This document shows positions 1-11,922 of a stretch of 64,000 nt of DNA, in pieces. Each line of letters starts with the position of its first letter. Within the stretch, counting starts at the first letter, position 1. Location of the stretch: NCBI GenBank assembly GCA_947034895.1, contig OX344762.1, positions 36,374,760-36,438,759 on the forward strand. The letters are read 5' to 3'. A model generated the notes under the pieces. The model saw nothing but the letters and a program-made list of their open reading frames with translations, did no database searches and was not told the origin of the DNA. The translations under genes were made by a program, and so were the position numbers. Source of the stretch: Rhytidiadelphus loreus (lineage: Eukaryota > Streptophyta > Bryopsida > Hypnales > Hylocomiaceae).

Positions 1-630
1 ATTTGAGAAACAAGACAATAGAAATCAAATATCAAATCATGAAAATAAAGTGATTAATGGCTGGAGGTAGTAAGGTGAAAAATTTCAGCATGCAATATAT
101 GGATTCTACTATAGGTGAAAGATAAGATCAGTGGAAAATAATTATTTTGAAATGTGTGGAAAAATAAATAAAATGAAGAGAAGAAATTGTCGAATTCAAC
201 AAGAATTAACTGAGCAAATTGTTGTAAAAAAATAATTTTTTTAATACAAGTCGAAATGTTCAAAGATCATGTATAATCAAATAAATTCTCGATGAAAACC
301 TAAAGGAAATTTTACAATGATACTTTGTGAGGATGGAAGGTAAAGAAGTAGTTTTATAATGAAATCCATTGTTCCTTATGAACCTTCAAAGGATATGGGA
401 TAATTTAAAGATTAAACTCCTACTAATTTTAAAGATTAATATATCCCACATGCGTTGCTTCACCTCCTACCATCCAATTTGTATAAAGATCTTATCTTCC
501 TCAATTTTACAAACATCCAAATAAGTGACTCTTGGAGCTTTGTGATGAACATTTTGGATTTTATTCAATATAATGTTGAATTTCCAAAATATTCAACATG
601 AAAGTGCCAACCTTGTCCTTTACTTATGGT
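1..630. other. AT-rich sequence without recognisable gene
   Basis: Low-complexity AT-rich DNA leading into the minisatellite. I see no coding potential, repeat boundary or RNA gene here. Confidence 0.5.
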
Positions 631-639
631 GGTATGTAG

Positions 640-1965
640 AAAAAAATTGTGGTCTTTAAAACCCCCGCTGTTAATGGCGGGGGTAACAAGGTCCATACAA
701 GAAGTGAAGTTGGATCCTTTGAAAGCGTAGCCGTTAACGGCGGGGGGTAGCAAGGTCCATAAAAAAAACAAAGTTGAATCTCCAAACCCCCCACCGTTAA
801 TGGCGGGGGGTAACAAGGTTCATAAAAAAAAAAATTGCATCTCCAAACCCCCACCGTTAACGGCGGGGGGGTAGCAAGGTCTATAAAAAAAACAAAGTTG
901 CATCTCCAAACCCCCCGCCGTTAATGGCAGGGGGTAATAAGGTCCATAAAAATATATAAAATTGCATCTCCAAACCCCCGCCGTTAACGGCGGGGGGTAG
1001 CAAGGTCCATAAGAAAAACAAAGTTGCATCTCCAAACCCCCCGCCATTAACAGCAAGAGGTAACAAGGTCCATAAAAAAAAAAAAATTGCATCTCCAAAC
1101 CCCCGCTGTTAACGGCGGTTTAGGGTTGCAAGGTCTATAAAAAAACAAAGTTGCATCTCCAAACCCCCCGCCGTTAACGGCGGGGGGTAACAAGGTCCAT
1201 AAAAATATAAAAAATTGCATCTCCAAACCCCTGCCGTTAACGGCGGGGGGTAGCAAGGTCTATAAAAAAAACAAAGTTGCATCTCCAAACCCCCCGCCGT
1301 TAATGGCGGGGGGTAACAAGGTCCTTAAGAAAAACAAAGTTGCATCTCCACCCCCCTGCTGTTAATGGCGGGGGGTAACAAGGTCCATAAAAATAAAATA
1401 AAAATTGCATCTCCAAACCCCCGCCGTTAATGGCGGGGGGTAACAAGGTCCTTAAGAAAAATAAAGTTGCATCTCCAAACCCCCCACCGTTAACGGTGGG
1501 GGGTAACAAGGTCGATAAAAAAAACAAAGTTGCATCTCTATATCTCCTGCCATTAACGGCGGAGGGTAGAAAGGTCCATAAAAAAACAAAGTTGGATCCT
1601 CTAAAAGCGTAGTCGTTAATGGCAGGGGGTAGCAAGGTCCATCAAAGAAGCGAAGTCGGATCCTCTAAAAGCGTAGCCGTTAACGGCGGGGGGGGGGGGG
1701 TAGCAAGGGCCATCGAAGAAGCAAAGTTGAATCCTCTAAAAGCACAGCCGTTAATGGCGGGGGGTAGCAAGGGCCATCGAAGAAGCGAAGTTGGATCCTC
1801 TAAAAGCACAGCCGTTAACGGTGGGGGGTAACAAGAGCCATCGAAGAAGCGAAGTTGGATCCTCTAAAAGCACAACTGTTAATGGCGGGGGTAGCAAGGT
1901 TCATTGAAGAAACGAAGTTGAATCCTCTAAAAGCGTAGCTGTTAACAACAGAGGATAGCAAAGAA
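640..1965. repeat. Minisatellite of about 21 units, each with a GC-rich hairpin
   Basis: Units of roughly 58-73 bp repeat from about 640 to 1,965. Each carries the near-perfect palindrome CCCCGCCGTTAACGGCGGGG followed by GGTARCAAGGTCCAT. Two unit types differ in the spacer. The inner type has an A-rich spacer reading AAAACAAAGTTGCATCTCC. The outer type has a spacer reading GAAGTTGGATCC plus AAAGCGTAGC and appears at both edges (around 690-730 and again from about 1,575 on). This pattern fits internal amplification of one variant. Open frames across the array arise because the unit lacks stops in several frames; they are not genes. A weaker unit remnant lies near 2,036-2,060. Confidence 0.9.
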
Positions 1966-3575
1966 TACATGAACTATAGTGTTTGACTAAATCCTAACAT
2001 TTGTTGCCCTAAATTGCAACCTTGAAAATTGCACCTGTCAACGACTGGGGGTAGCAAGGCACCTTAAAATCTTTGAAATCTAAACATTTCAAGCTAAATT
2101 TCAGGATGCTATTGTAGTTTTGAGGTCATAAATGACTCAATATGCATCCGTTTTTTATATGCTATATACCGTTGGAATCGTGCTTTCAAAGTGCAAGAAA
2201 TGATATAAAGTTTCAAAATTTGTCTTTAACAAAAAATTACACATACATTCAAAGTTAATATCAATTGGGGTAATTATTTCCTTACTATCTTGTTTGAACT
2301 TCTAGCATGTAGGTGCTATTATTATATATTTTTTTGGTACAAACCCTAACCAGAAGGTTTATAATATTACACTTTGCAATTTTCCATGAACTTGTACTTG
2401 TCCTCATTATGGAAATATTAATGAGGCCTCTATTGGAAAATGTGACATGTACATAAACTACAAACACGTTTATTATATCTTTCATTATTTGTGTAAATTT
2501 GATTATAAGATAGACACATTCATCTACGCTCCTACCTTCAACTTGGATGAAATAAAGCAAGTAATTGTTGTTGCTAGAATCATCAAGACATGTGAATATT
2601 CAAGTTAGTTGGTAGATAATAGCATGATATGAAGTAGATACGTAGTATCAATATATTATCTTCAAAATCTCTAAATTCAAGTAAAAAAGTATTATTTTCA
2701 TATTCCAATATGTATTCTTTGTTGCAATGAAAGAATATTTTATTATGTACACAATGTTCTACATCCTACGATATTTTCACTGCATTTGTTTTCTTCTTAT
2801 CTTTAGAATTCACTATAAATTATATGTAATCTCACTTGATCAATCTACCCTCAAACAACCTCTTAGAATGTAATATGAGATGTAATATAAATTTCAAAAC
2901 ATGCAATAGCACCAACTTCCCAAGCTTTTAGATATAAAATCCACGGGCATAAGTCCCATGGTAATAGGTCATTTTTTTTCTAGACATAGCAATTTTGGTG
3001 GAAAAAAATCAGTCTTTTAACTTTTTAATCAAAAATATTTACAAATTACATCATATTTTACATTTCTAGGCTCTAGGCTCACACAATCCCTGCTCACCGC
3101 TCTTAGGCTCACGCTCACACGCTCACATGCTAGCGTCGTTGATCTATGATGATCCCTTCCGCATCTAAATGCACGCCATGTTGCATTTTCTTAGACATCA
3201 AAAAAACTTTGTTTTTTTATAGTGAATAAAACTGCAAATAGGATAATAAACCTTAAAACATGTGACTAATTTCAGTTATTGTATACATTTAGGCCCTATG
3301 AGTTACCGTGTGGGGAGTTGGACAATTGGTTTATGGTGTAGATGACTAATTCTATGTAGTTTGACAACGAATCATCTGTAACTAATCATCGGTATTAGAT
3401 GTTTCTTTTGGTGTGGGACCATTTGTTGTTATTCTAGCGTGAGGATTATTGAAGGATTTGCTTTGCAAAATCAAATGGATACAAAAGAGGTGACATTAGA
3501 TGAGATTCAACTTTTCTGTAGGGCTACAAGTTCCCCAAAGTTCTTGGACTATGGAAACTTGGCCATAGCAAGAGT
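1966..3575. other. Non-coding AT-rich stretch
   Basis: No supported gene. It holds AT-rich single-copy-looking DNA and a short run of GCTCAC-type repeats around 3,080-3,125. Confidence 0.5.
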
Positions 3576-3837
3576 TTAACCCCTAAAGGACCAAAGTCCC
3601 CTCGGGGGACAAAATGGAAATCGGGTAGGCTATCACTACTATAATTTTTATTCAAATTAATTGAATTTTTTTTAAAAGATAGAGTATTGTAAGGACAACG
3701 TGGAAAAAAAAATTCATGAAAATTGGTTTTATCGTTCAAAAGTTATTGCAAATCTTGTATAATTTACACATCGAGGGCAGTACGGGCACAATTGACTTTC
3801 TAAAATTTGATGAAGGGCACACTGTAAGGGGCAAGGA

Positions 3838-4062
3838 GGTGCATGGGTGAGGGGCAACGGGAGGCAAGCTAGGCAAGCTAAGAAGAATGGGAAAAGGGGA
3901 GGGGAACAGGGAAAGGAGAAAGGAATGGGGAAAGGGAAGAGAGAAACATGCAGGAAAGAGAGGGAGGGGGTGGGAACGGGGAGGGAAGAGGGGAACGTGG
4001 GGGAGAGGGGAACATGGAGGAGAACTACGGGGTGGGAGGAATGGAGAGGTGAAGTATGCCAA
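3838..4062. repeat. Polypurine tract of about 220 bp
   Basis: The plus strand is almost entirely G and A, with irregular GGGAAR-like motifs. It generates long open frames (Arg/Gly/Glu-rich on one strand, Pro/Ser/Leu-rich on the other) that I do not regard as genes. Such strand asymmetry can form triplex DNA. Confidence 0.7.
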
Positions 4063-4127
4063 GGAGTGCAGCGAAGAAGGTCAACACAGCTACAATGGTT
4101 GGCTACGCCAATGAAGTAGATTTTTTG

Positions 4128-4600
4128 GAAGCATGCCAAAATTCATGAACAAAGAAGAATGAAAATGAAAATATAAAATGACATCATAATATGCCTTCCA
4201 AGTATGTGGGGACGCTTTGGAAGTCATCCTTCACACAATGCACGCACCACATACTTCAGAAGCATGCCAAAATTCCTAAACAAAGAAGGATGAAAATAAA
4301 AATAAAAATGACGTCATAATGCTTACTCTAATGTATGCCTTCCAAGTATGTGGGGATGCTTTGGAAGTCATCCTTCACACAATGCACACACCACGTACTT
4401 GGAAAGCGTGCCAAAATTCCTAAACAAAGAAGGATGAAAATAAAAATAAAAATGACGTCATAATGCTTACTCTAATGTATGCCTTCCAAGTATGTGGGGA
4501 TGCTTTGGAAGTGGGGATGCTTTGGAAGTCATCCTTCACACAATGCACACACCACATACTTGGGAAGCATGCCAAAATTCCTAAAGCAAACTTAGTATAA
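4128..4600. repeat. Tandem repeat, three to four units of about 130-160 bp
   Basis: The segment AAGCATGCCAAAATTC recurs at about 4,131, 4,261, 4,407 (as GCGTGCC) and 4,566, each followed by a block containing TTCCAAGTATGTGG and its inverted partner near CCACATACTTG. Two units contain TGACGTCA, a bZIP-type palindrome. An (AT)n microsatellite lies just beyond, at about 4,651-4,671. Confidence 0.75.
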
Positions 4601-5864
4601 ACAAATATATAAAGACGAAGACTTCCTGTAAATATAAAATGAACATGCATATATATATATATATATATATAATTCATGTGTGTGTATATAAATAAACTAA
4701 GTGATAAAACTTTTTCTTTGTTATTTTTGGATATAGAGCCTAAAATTAGTTTACAACTCATATCTAGAACAAGTAGATTCTATTATTCCATATGTGTTTT
4801 CTAAAAATCCAAGTGTAAAAAATTGAAGATCCTAACCACTAATAATTGCAAGAAAATTTATTTTGAAGACAATTGTGGTTCCCATTGTTTAGGTGCAAAG
4901 ATGCATTATGTAAATGTGTTCGATAAGATAATAATAATTTTTACCTTTTTTATAAACCAAAATTACTTTTTCACTTGAATTATTTAATTATTTATTTACC
5001 TATATAATAATTATTTATTTTTTTCATTTGTGATTAGAGGGTGGGGTGGGGTAGAAAATATTGGTAGGCGTACTGAAGATGTAGCCAGCATGTGATGGCA
5101 AGGTTTGATGTCATTGAAGGTGACCCCTCCCCCACGACCCCAGGTCCATGTAGTTAGAGTTCTCCACTAGAAGTTCTTCGTAACTTACAGTTCCTAATGA
5201 TTGGAACATACCGGGAACATAGTGGGAACATATCGGGAACAGACCCCAACCCTTTTCCCATGCCATGCCCAAAGCCATAATCCATAATTTCTTCACATTT
5301 TGTTTCTAAATTCCATAAGAAATAGAATTTTTGTTTTTTTCCAAATTTTCTTTTTGGAGATTGTAAAGGCACACTATATCTTTCAATCCACCATTTGGAT
5401 TTTTGAGTTTCAAAATTATGTGGTGAAGAACTTACTCGAAAATTTATGTGAGACATTGTGAACTTTCCGACATTGTTGCATTGCAAGATTTATTTGGATG
5501 TGTTCCATGTCTTTTTTTTCCTTTAAATTTTTTTGAGACATGCCTAACATGATTTAGAATATGATAAATTTTTAAATTCAGCACCCATAGTGGAAAAAGT
5601 TACCACAATCAATGGTCAAAGGCAGCTGAAGTTGTCGGGCACAATGAAAAAAAAAAAAAACTTTCACTTCAAATGCCTATATCTTTCAATCCGTACGGTC
5701 AAATGTGACGAACTTTTACCACTTCTTCTTCTACAAGTTTAGTAAAAGATCCTACAATTAGATTTGTAAAAATAACATTTTGTTGAAAAATTTGATGAAC
5801 GCAGCAATAGGGGCAGTTTTCAGTGGCTTTTGACAGAAAATGGTCTTGGTCCTTTAGGGGTTAA

Positions 5865-7362
5865 TGAGGCAAAGTGATTGCCATATTAGATAATATTTAA
5901 AATACTATTATTATTATTATTTAAAAAAATTAAATTAAAAAATAATGTGGTTACTAGTGGTTGGTTCACAGTATAGGGAACTAGCCTAAAACAACCCTCC
6001 AATGTAATTAAAAATCATCTAATGGTTTAGTTGAGGTTTTAAAATTAGGATTTGGAATTTGGGATTGCAGTGGTAGTTGTAGTTCATGACATTACTAACC
6101 CAAAGGCATTTTGGAAAGCTCAATTCTAGGTCAAGGTTAGTTTCAAACTTCACTACTTGTATTTAATACAAGAATCTCAATGGAATTGTGTAATGTATGA
6201 TTGCAATCTAATTGAAACCAGTTTTTTGCTTTAATTGTGGAATATAGAACACTTAATGTTGTTTTTTGTCCTCCACACTAGCACACTCTACTTTAGGTCA
6301 AGAAAAATGGCAAGCTTTTGTCCTTTGAAATAGTCTTCCTATTGAGGAAACTGTTGTCATTTTATTGTGGACTTGAGGAGCCACAAGGATGTTAGTGTAG
6401 ACATAATTGGAAATGTTCTAATATGTAATATTCTCATTCAAGTTTCTAAGCAATTTGTGAGGTTTAGGAAGACTATTGACATTATCTTGGAGTTTTTCTC
6501 CTCATTGTCATTGTCATTGTATTGTTTGAAATTGCAAAAAAATTGGGACCTATATTGGGACCTATATAATCACTCCCTGAAATTGCAAAAAAATATGTTT
6601 TAGATATATATAGTTATTTGATGTTATTTTGAATTTGAATTTGAATTTTTGCAATTTATGATTGTAGGAGCTTGTCCTTTATTTTGGGCTAATCAAATTT
6701 GATTGCTTCTCCCAACTAATTTGTGGTCTCTAATTCAAATTTTTCAAATTTTTCCACGCATGGTAAATCATTCGTTCCTGCGTTTTCCCCGAGGTAAAAA
6801 TTTGACAAAATTCTGCTCTCCCGAAGAAGCTCGTTCTAGTTCAGTGGAGTCCGGACTTTTGGGTGTAGTTTACCGACTTACCATTCCCGTTCATCGCCGT
6901 CATGGTGAAGAACGCATGGCCAGGGACTGTCCTCGTCTGTGCTCCCCACGCCCCTCGTCGGAACTTGCGCTCCCCAGCCGTGCACATTCCAACGAATTGG
7001 ACACCACAACCGACGGATTTCCCACTCCTCGTCAATCCAGACACACATTCCAGTCGAAGGTCAGTTCGCGCATCAATTGCTGCAGAACAACTGAACGCAG
7101 CAAAAGAAAATTAGGGGAGAATCGTCTTCTTCGTTGTTCGAGATCGTCACACTTCGACATTGGACCTCGGAGACACACCCGTCACACAAATTTGTAGATA
7201 GGGTGATTGCTTTCCATCATAGATAGTCTGGCATTGCGTCGCTTTGGCCGAGGACAATTTGCACTCGTCTCAGAGAATTTGCATTAGAGATCGTTTCACA
7301 GGTTTTCATCTGGAATATCTAGCAGTTGAATTGGGTGTCAAAGTTTTCAGGAGCTGGAAGTC
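5865..7362. other. Intergenic region and probable 5' UTR of the metalloprotease-like gene
   Basis: AT-rich until about 6,770, then clearly GC-richer from about 6,780 to the ATG at 7,363, as expected for promoter and leader sequence. Short open frames (for example 6,703-7,197) show no recognisable domain. I could not place a TATA box with confidence. Confidence 0.4.
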
Positions 7363-9149
7363 ATGGCGGCGTGTGTGAGAGCCAATTTTTCCGTGCAGTC
7401 TTTGGCGGAACGGGTGGAATCATCCTCGCATTCACCCAGTTTCTCACCATTGCCAAGTTTCCTGAACATGTCACTGGGTTTGCGAGCAACTGCATTCAAA
7501 GTGAATACAGAGCATTGTAGCTCCACAAGGAAAGCAGCGAGATTCGTAGTCGTGAGAGCAGCCACAGAGGAAGGAGTGGCAAGCGCAAGCGCCGTGTTCA
7601 AAACCCTCGAAACCGCCGTGGCGACGAAGGACGGGGAGGCCGTGAAGGCGGAGCTCGACAACCTCATGTCCCAGGGCGCCACGAAGCTCTGGAGCTCCAT
7701 GTCCAACCTGTCTCGACGCAACACGTTCATGACGGAGTTGACACGATTAGGGATCAAGAACGCGGAGGTAAAATTTCCAAACTTTTGACAAGAACAGCGC
7801 AAAGCCAGCGATTCGTATTGATGTGCACTGATTAGGGTTGGAAATTCAGTACAGTTAGTGAGGACTTTTGGCCTATCAGTAAAATTTAGAAACGTTAAAG
7901 AATTTTTTCATTTCTGTTTTGTGAAGGAGCTCGCGGTTCCCAGCGTCCGCAACGACGCGGTGTTCCTGGCGTCCGTGGTGGGCGTGACGAGCGTGATTGC
8001 TGTGGCGGCAGGGTTTCTTCCTGGCGACTGGGGCTTCTTCGTGCCTTACCTCGTGGGATCGCTCTCTTTGGTGGTGCTCGCAGTGGGGTCGGTGGCGCCC
8101 GGGTTGTTCCAAGTGGTGATTGATAAATTCTCGTCGTCGCAAGGGGATTACCAGGAGAGGATTCTGAGACACGAAGCGGCGCACTTCTTGACGGCCTATC
8201 TGGTGGGGCTGCCCATCGTGGGGTATAGCTTGGATCTGGGGAAGGAGCATGTCAATTTGGTGGACGCGTCCGTGGAGAAGCGGATCTATGAAGGGTTGGA
8301 TGCTAATTTGCTCGACCGCTTGGCCGTCGTCTCCATGGCAGGTACTGCAAATTTTCCACGATGGCTGGGTCGGTTAATCAGACTGACGTTTGCTACCAAT
8401 TCCTTCCGAACGTGCTTGTGTGTTCTTCAATCAGGCTGTTACGTTTTTGCAACCAATTCCTTCCGGACATGCTTGTGTATTCGTCAATCAGACTTTTTCG
8501 TTTAGCGACCGATTCCTTCCGAATATGCTTGTGTGTTCTTCAATCAGATTGCTACGTTTTTGCGACCGATTCCTTCCGAACGTGCTTTGTGCATTCTTCA
8601 ATCAGAGACAGTCACGTTTTGCTACCAATTCCTCCCGAATGTGCTTGTGTTTTCTTCAATCAGAGACAGTCACGTTTTGCTACCAATTCCTCCCGAATGT
8701 GCTTGTGTTTTCTTCAATCAGGCTGTTCCGTTTCACTACCAGTTCCTTCTCTTATTCGAGAGGTGTTCAATATATTACACAACCCTGTTCAAATGTTTTA
8801 GAGTATTCTCAAATATTTTAAGAAATGTTTATGTGACAGTCATGTGGAACATACTAGGACCCATGTGAGAGATGTCTGAGATACCGTCACTGTGACAGGA
8901 TTGGCAGCGGAGGGGTTGAAGTATGACAAAGTGATGGGGCAATCGGCGGACCTATTCTCATTGCAGAGATTACTCAACAGGAGCAAACAGACTCTCAAGA
9001 ACGCAGAGCAGCAGAACCTTACCAGATGGGCGGTTTTCTTCGCAGGCTCCCTCATCAAGAACAATGCCAAAGCTTATGAGGCTCTCATGGCCGCCATGGC
9101 CAAGCAACTCCCCGTCAGTGAGTGTATCAATGCCATCGAGCAAGCTTAG
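7363..9149 (+). CDS. Plastid FtsH-like (M41-type) zinc metalloprotease-like protein, 3 exons
   Basis: Three exons join in phase: 7,363-7,767, 7,927-8,341 and 8,899-9,149, all with GT-AG borders, giving about 356 residues. The N-terminus is Ser/Arg-rich and lacks acidic residues for the first 18 positions, as in a chloroplast transit peptide. Exon 2 encodes two hydrophobic helices (about residues 146-166 and 173-195) followed by HEAAH at 217-221, a zinc-protease HExxH signature, and a GYSLD/GKEHVNL block. Exon 3 carries MAGLAAEGLKYDK and the C-terminal helix bundle. This matches the small plant family annotated FtsH-like or stress-regulated (Arabidopsis At5g27290 type), which has no AAA ATPase domain. 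The role is likely in thylakoid or envelope protein quality control; catalytic activity is not shown by sequence. Intron 2 contains a minisatellite. The start is the first in-frame ATG before the transit-like segment. Confidence 0.88.
8385..8735. repeat. Minisatellite inside intron 2 of the metalloprotease-like gene
   Basis: About six units of roughly 58-62 bp, each containing ACCAATTCCTTCCGAA, GTGCTTGTGTGTTCTTC and AATCAG. Unit order shows at least two subtypes, with or without GAGACAGTCACG. Each unit ends in a CAG that resembles a 3' splice site. Overlapping open frames here are repeat artefacts. Confidence 0.85.
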
Positions 9150-9442
9150 GTTACGTAGGTGATGCTTTGTACTTTTAGTTTCCTCCATTCTTTGGTTGTA
9201 AAGAACCAGTGAGGATCAACCTGGAGTAAGATACCTAGGTTTGGTTCTTGTTGTGAAAGAGAACATTCTTTTCATCTCGCACTGTTACAAGAATTGTGCA
9301 GCTACAGTGTCGAGAGTTTAATGAGGATAGCATGAAATTTTTGGTATTTTTGGTATTTTGTGATTGTGTTTGGATACAAGAGTTACTATAATTGTGTTCA
9401 TTATCTGTGACAGTGTGAATGTACGTCCTAGTTCTGTATTTC

Positions 9443-9530
9443 AAACACTACCTCATGAGCGCCAATGATCAGTGTTACTTTGTGATGCGACCAGAGTGCA
9501 ATCCTGTGGTTTACTGCCCAGGGTTTTCAA
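9443..9530 (+). pseudogene. Relic of a bulb-lectin receptor kinase exon
   Basis: In one frame this segment reads YLMSAND, then VMRPECNPVVY, against YLSSANG and [11 protein letters not shown] in the two lectin kinase genes at 37.6 and 61.6 kb. The DNA is also similar (GTGATGCG then TGCAAT). The match covers only about 25 codons, followed by unrelated sequence and a stop, so it is a gene fragment. It adjoins the repeat block that also lies upstream of the two full copies, suggesting an older third copy of the same duplicated segment. Confidence 0.75.
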
Positions 9531-9611
9531 GGTGTGTACACCCATAAAACAACACTGCCAAATGTGACCCCTACATTTGGACCAAGAAGTGTCACAAAAA
9601 TCTAGACATTG

Positions 9612-9992
9612 ATTACATCAGATGTACACAGTCAAAACATGAGAGTGTATGAGAGCTTAGTGTTGTTTTGGGTACACCTAGAGAAAATACTTTGAAAATA
9701 TATATACCTTTTCATACAATGTCCAAATAATGCATGTTGAAGTGCTTTGAAATTTTCTTTCAATTGCTAATAAGATCCAATAAAAATAAGTTATGTTTAT
9801 TTATGGTAACTATGTTTAGTTGTAATTAGGGTCAAAATGAGGGTCATATACCTTAGTAATACAAATTATCATCCATTTCCACCCTATGGAAACCAAATGC
9901 TTTTTTTGGTTGATTTTTCAAACATGTTGGTCAAATACACAAGTAGAATGCTTTCTTGATGAGATTAAGTTCTATAAAATGAGATGTAAATC
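9612..9992. repeat. Repeat block, left part (paralogue of 52,070-52,440)
   Basis: This non-coding sequence aligns by eye along its length with 52,070-52,440 (shared landmarks TACAATGTCCAAATAATGCA, TTAGTAATACAAATTATCAT and GTAGAATGCTTTCTTGAT). It continues on the other side of the TTAA insertion at 30,120. It is the left arm of a diverged segmental duplication. Confidence 0.85.
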
Positions 9993-10046
9993 TTAACCCC
10001 TAAAGTTCCTTGACTAATATGTTTTCACCAACATTATGGTAGCCAA

Positions 10047-10392
10047 CCCATACCTGATCACCCTCCTATTCCTGACCAATAGACTGTTGTAATCCCAACC
10101 ATAGGCTGTTGTAGTTCGCAGAGTTAAAGGAGCAATTTTGGCACATTATGATTGGTTGCAATGCTGTGAATATTGCAACCAGCCCTTGGTCAACTTTGCA
10201 ATAGCCTACATCACCATTGTAGGTTGAAGGGAATCTTTCATTAAAAAATTCATAATAATTACATTTTTTATAATAAAATTCTAGAAAAATATGCAATCCT
10301 TCCAAATTCAATTTCTATACATGAGGAAAATTTAACACCCAAAAAACTTGCGCTCCAAATATGCATAATTGCTTAAGTGATCAGGTATGGGT
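10047..10392. mobile_element. Small inverted-repeat element (MITE-like)
   Basis: ACCCATACCTGATCAC at about 10,047 recurs inverted as GTGATCAGGTATGGGT ending at about 10,392. The roughly 345-bp interior is non-coding. Related TTAA elements at 55.3 and 59.4 kb lack this segment, so it is an insertion. I could not define a target duplication. Confidence 0.6.
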
Positions 10393-10400
10393 CGGCTCCT

Positions 10401-10711
10401 ATAGATGGGATTTGGGGGGGCTAGAGGGCCATTTCAGGCCCGTTCCCCCAGCCATTCCCTGGCCATTCCCCCGGCCCCCATCGAACGCGGGTGTCAGAAT
10501 TTATTTATTTTCAAAAAAAAAAAAAAAAAATTTAAAGTTCTTAAAATGAAAAACAAGGTTTATTTTTTTTATTTTTTATTTTTTTCAAAAAAATTGACCT
10601 GGTAGTCGCTTGGCCAGGTCAGCACAGGCAGGTTTCGGCGGGTTTTGGCGGATTTCGACTGGGTTTCGGCTGGGGATTTCACAGCCCTCCCAATGGCTGA
10701 ATCCCATCTAA
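10401..10711. mobile_element. Second small inverted-repeat element, adjacent to the first
   Basis: TAGATGGGATT near 10,402 is matched by AATCCCATCTA near 10,708. The interior is GC-rich (GGCCATTCCC and TTTCGGCGGGTTTT) and unlike its surroundings, with a poly-A/poly-T tract in the middle. No coding sequence. The boundaries and superfamily are uncertain. Confidence 0.45.
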
Positions 10712-11317
10712 TGAACACTTCAAAAGTGCCATTTCTTGTACAAGTATCAAATTTTAGAAAAAAATCTTTTTTGAACACATGTAACCATGGGATCTTGTAG
10801 TACACTAGTTCAAGAAGATGTGGAAAAACTTTCAGAAGTTTTCACCTTGTACATGGCAAGATATTAGCAATTGAAGTGACAAAAATCTTTTCTTTGGCCT
10901 TAGAAAAAAACAAGTAGCTGCACTTCACAAGGTCACATTTGTATGAAGAAATGTCCATGTTGGTCTTTCATTGGAAGACAAGTTGACTACATGCTTGAAA
11001 AGTTTTAGACCATTTAGAATTTTACAACATATAGGAAAAAAATAGTAAGTAGAGAATGTTTCAAAATACCAAATTGTTAAGAATTTAGTTATAGAATTAA
11101 AAAATGCCAATCCCAATGGTTGTAATGATGAAATAAACAATCTACATCTTATAGTTTTATATTTTTCCAAAACTATTGAAAATAGAATTAAATAAAGGAC
11201 TTCACAATTTATTTTAGAATAGAGAATCCATAACTGCCCACAAACAAAAAAACTCATAACTTTCATCTCATTGATCAAAATGGAATGATTCAAAGCTTTC
11301 CATGAGAATATAAACCT

Positions 11318-11364
11318 CACTACAAGAGAAAGAAGGCCTTATTCGTTAATTTGAGACAATTTGG
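11318..11364. repeat. Left terminal inverted repeat of the 18.5-kb element
   Basis: It starts CACTACAAGAGAAAG and continues into the inner repeat with CTTATTCGTTAATTTGAG. The flanking CCT is the target duplication. Confidence 0.85.
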
Positions 11365-11922
11365 CAATTTTGAGACTGTAAAAATAAGGTTGTGAAGCTT
11401 TAATGAAGTAATACTTGTCAAACTCAATGGAAAATAGAAGATATTGAACCTACTTTTACAATAGGGTGGGTGATGGTCGTGAGGTTCCAAAATGTAATGT
11501 CGTGGTAGTGGGTTCTTATCTACTGTGTAACGAACCTCTCATGTGAGAGCAAAAAGTTGTAGTGTAATTCCTTAACATACTTGTCCCCTTCCCAAATAAA
11601 AACAATGTGGAATTAAAAGGATGGACATGATGTAAAACTTTCAAATGTTTAGTGTCAAGAATTGAGAAGCAAATGGAAATGCGGATGAATATACATTCAC
11701 TACTGTTAAATGTCTCAAAAAGTAATTTTATCCAATGGACAAAGTAAATCTAACAATGTCATATAAATCTGAATGACCTACAAAATTAGATGCTTACTGT
11801 TCATGCAACCACTCAACTATCGTCCGTCTTCTTTCTGTATTTTTTATTTACCATGCTATTTATAGTAAGGGACGCTTTGAAGCTTGTAGCTACCAAAAAT
11901 ATTATCGCATCCCAAGGAATCG
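11365..11922. other. Subterminal non-coding region and 3' end of the disordered-protein gene
   Basis: AT-rich, without open frames that I would call genes. On the minus strand an AATAAA (plus coordinates 11,843-11,848) lies about 75 bp beyond the stop at 11,923 and may serve as polyadenylation signal. No copy of the 21-bp palindrome is seen here, unlike the internal promoter regions. Confidence 0.45.

Larger units (their letters stand above)
3576..5864. mobile_element. Non-autonomous piggyBac-like element (TTAA target sites)
   Basis: The left end reads TTAA then CCCCTAAAGGACCAA at 3,576-3,594; the right end is its inverted copy ending at 5,860, followed by TTAA at 5,861-5,864. TTAA duplication with termini starting CCC is the hallmark of the piggyBac superfamily. 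The interior of about 2.28 kb has no transposase: it holds a purine-rich tract, a tandem repeat and AT-rich filler, so it must move in trans, if at all. Related termini recur at 9,993, 32,932, 55,312 and 59,397, and two of those insertions are confirmed by empty sites. For this copy I see no empty site in the window. Confidence 0.75.

Noticed and set aside
565..1831. Several long open frames on both strands in the first 2 kb
   Set aside because: They are translations of the minisatellite; peptides repeat every 20 or so residues and have no start context or splice structure.
3729..4139. Pro/Ser/Leu-rich and Arg/Gly-rich open frames
   Set aside because: Both strands of a polypurine tract; low complexity without stops by composition.
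8361..8868. Overlapping plus-strand frames of 111-146 codons
   Set aside because: They read through the intronic minisatellite of the metalloprotease-like gene in all three frames.
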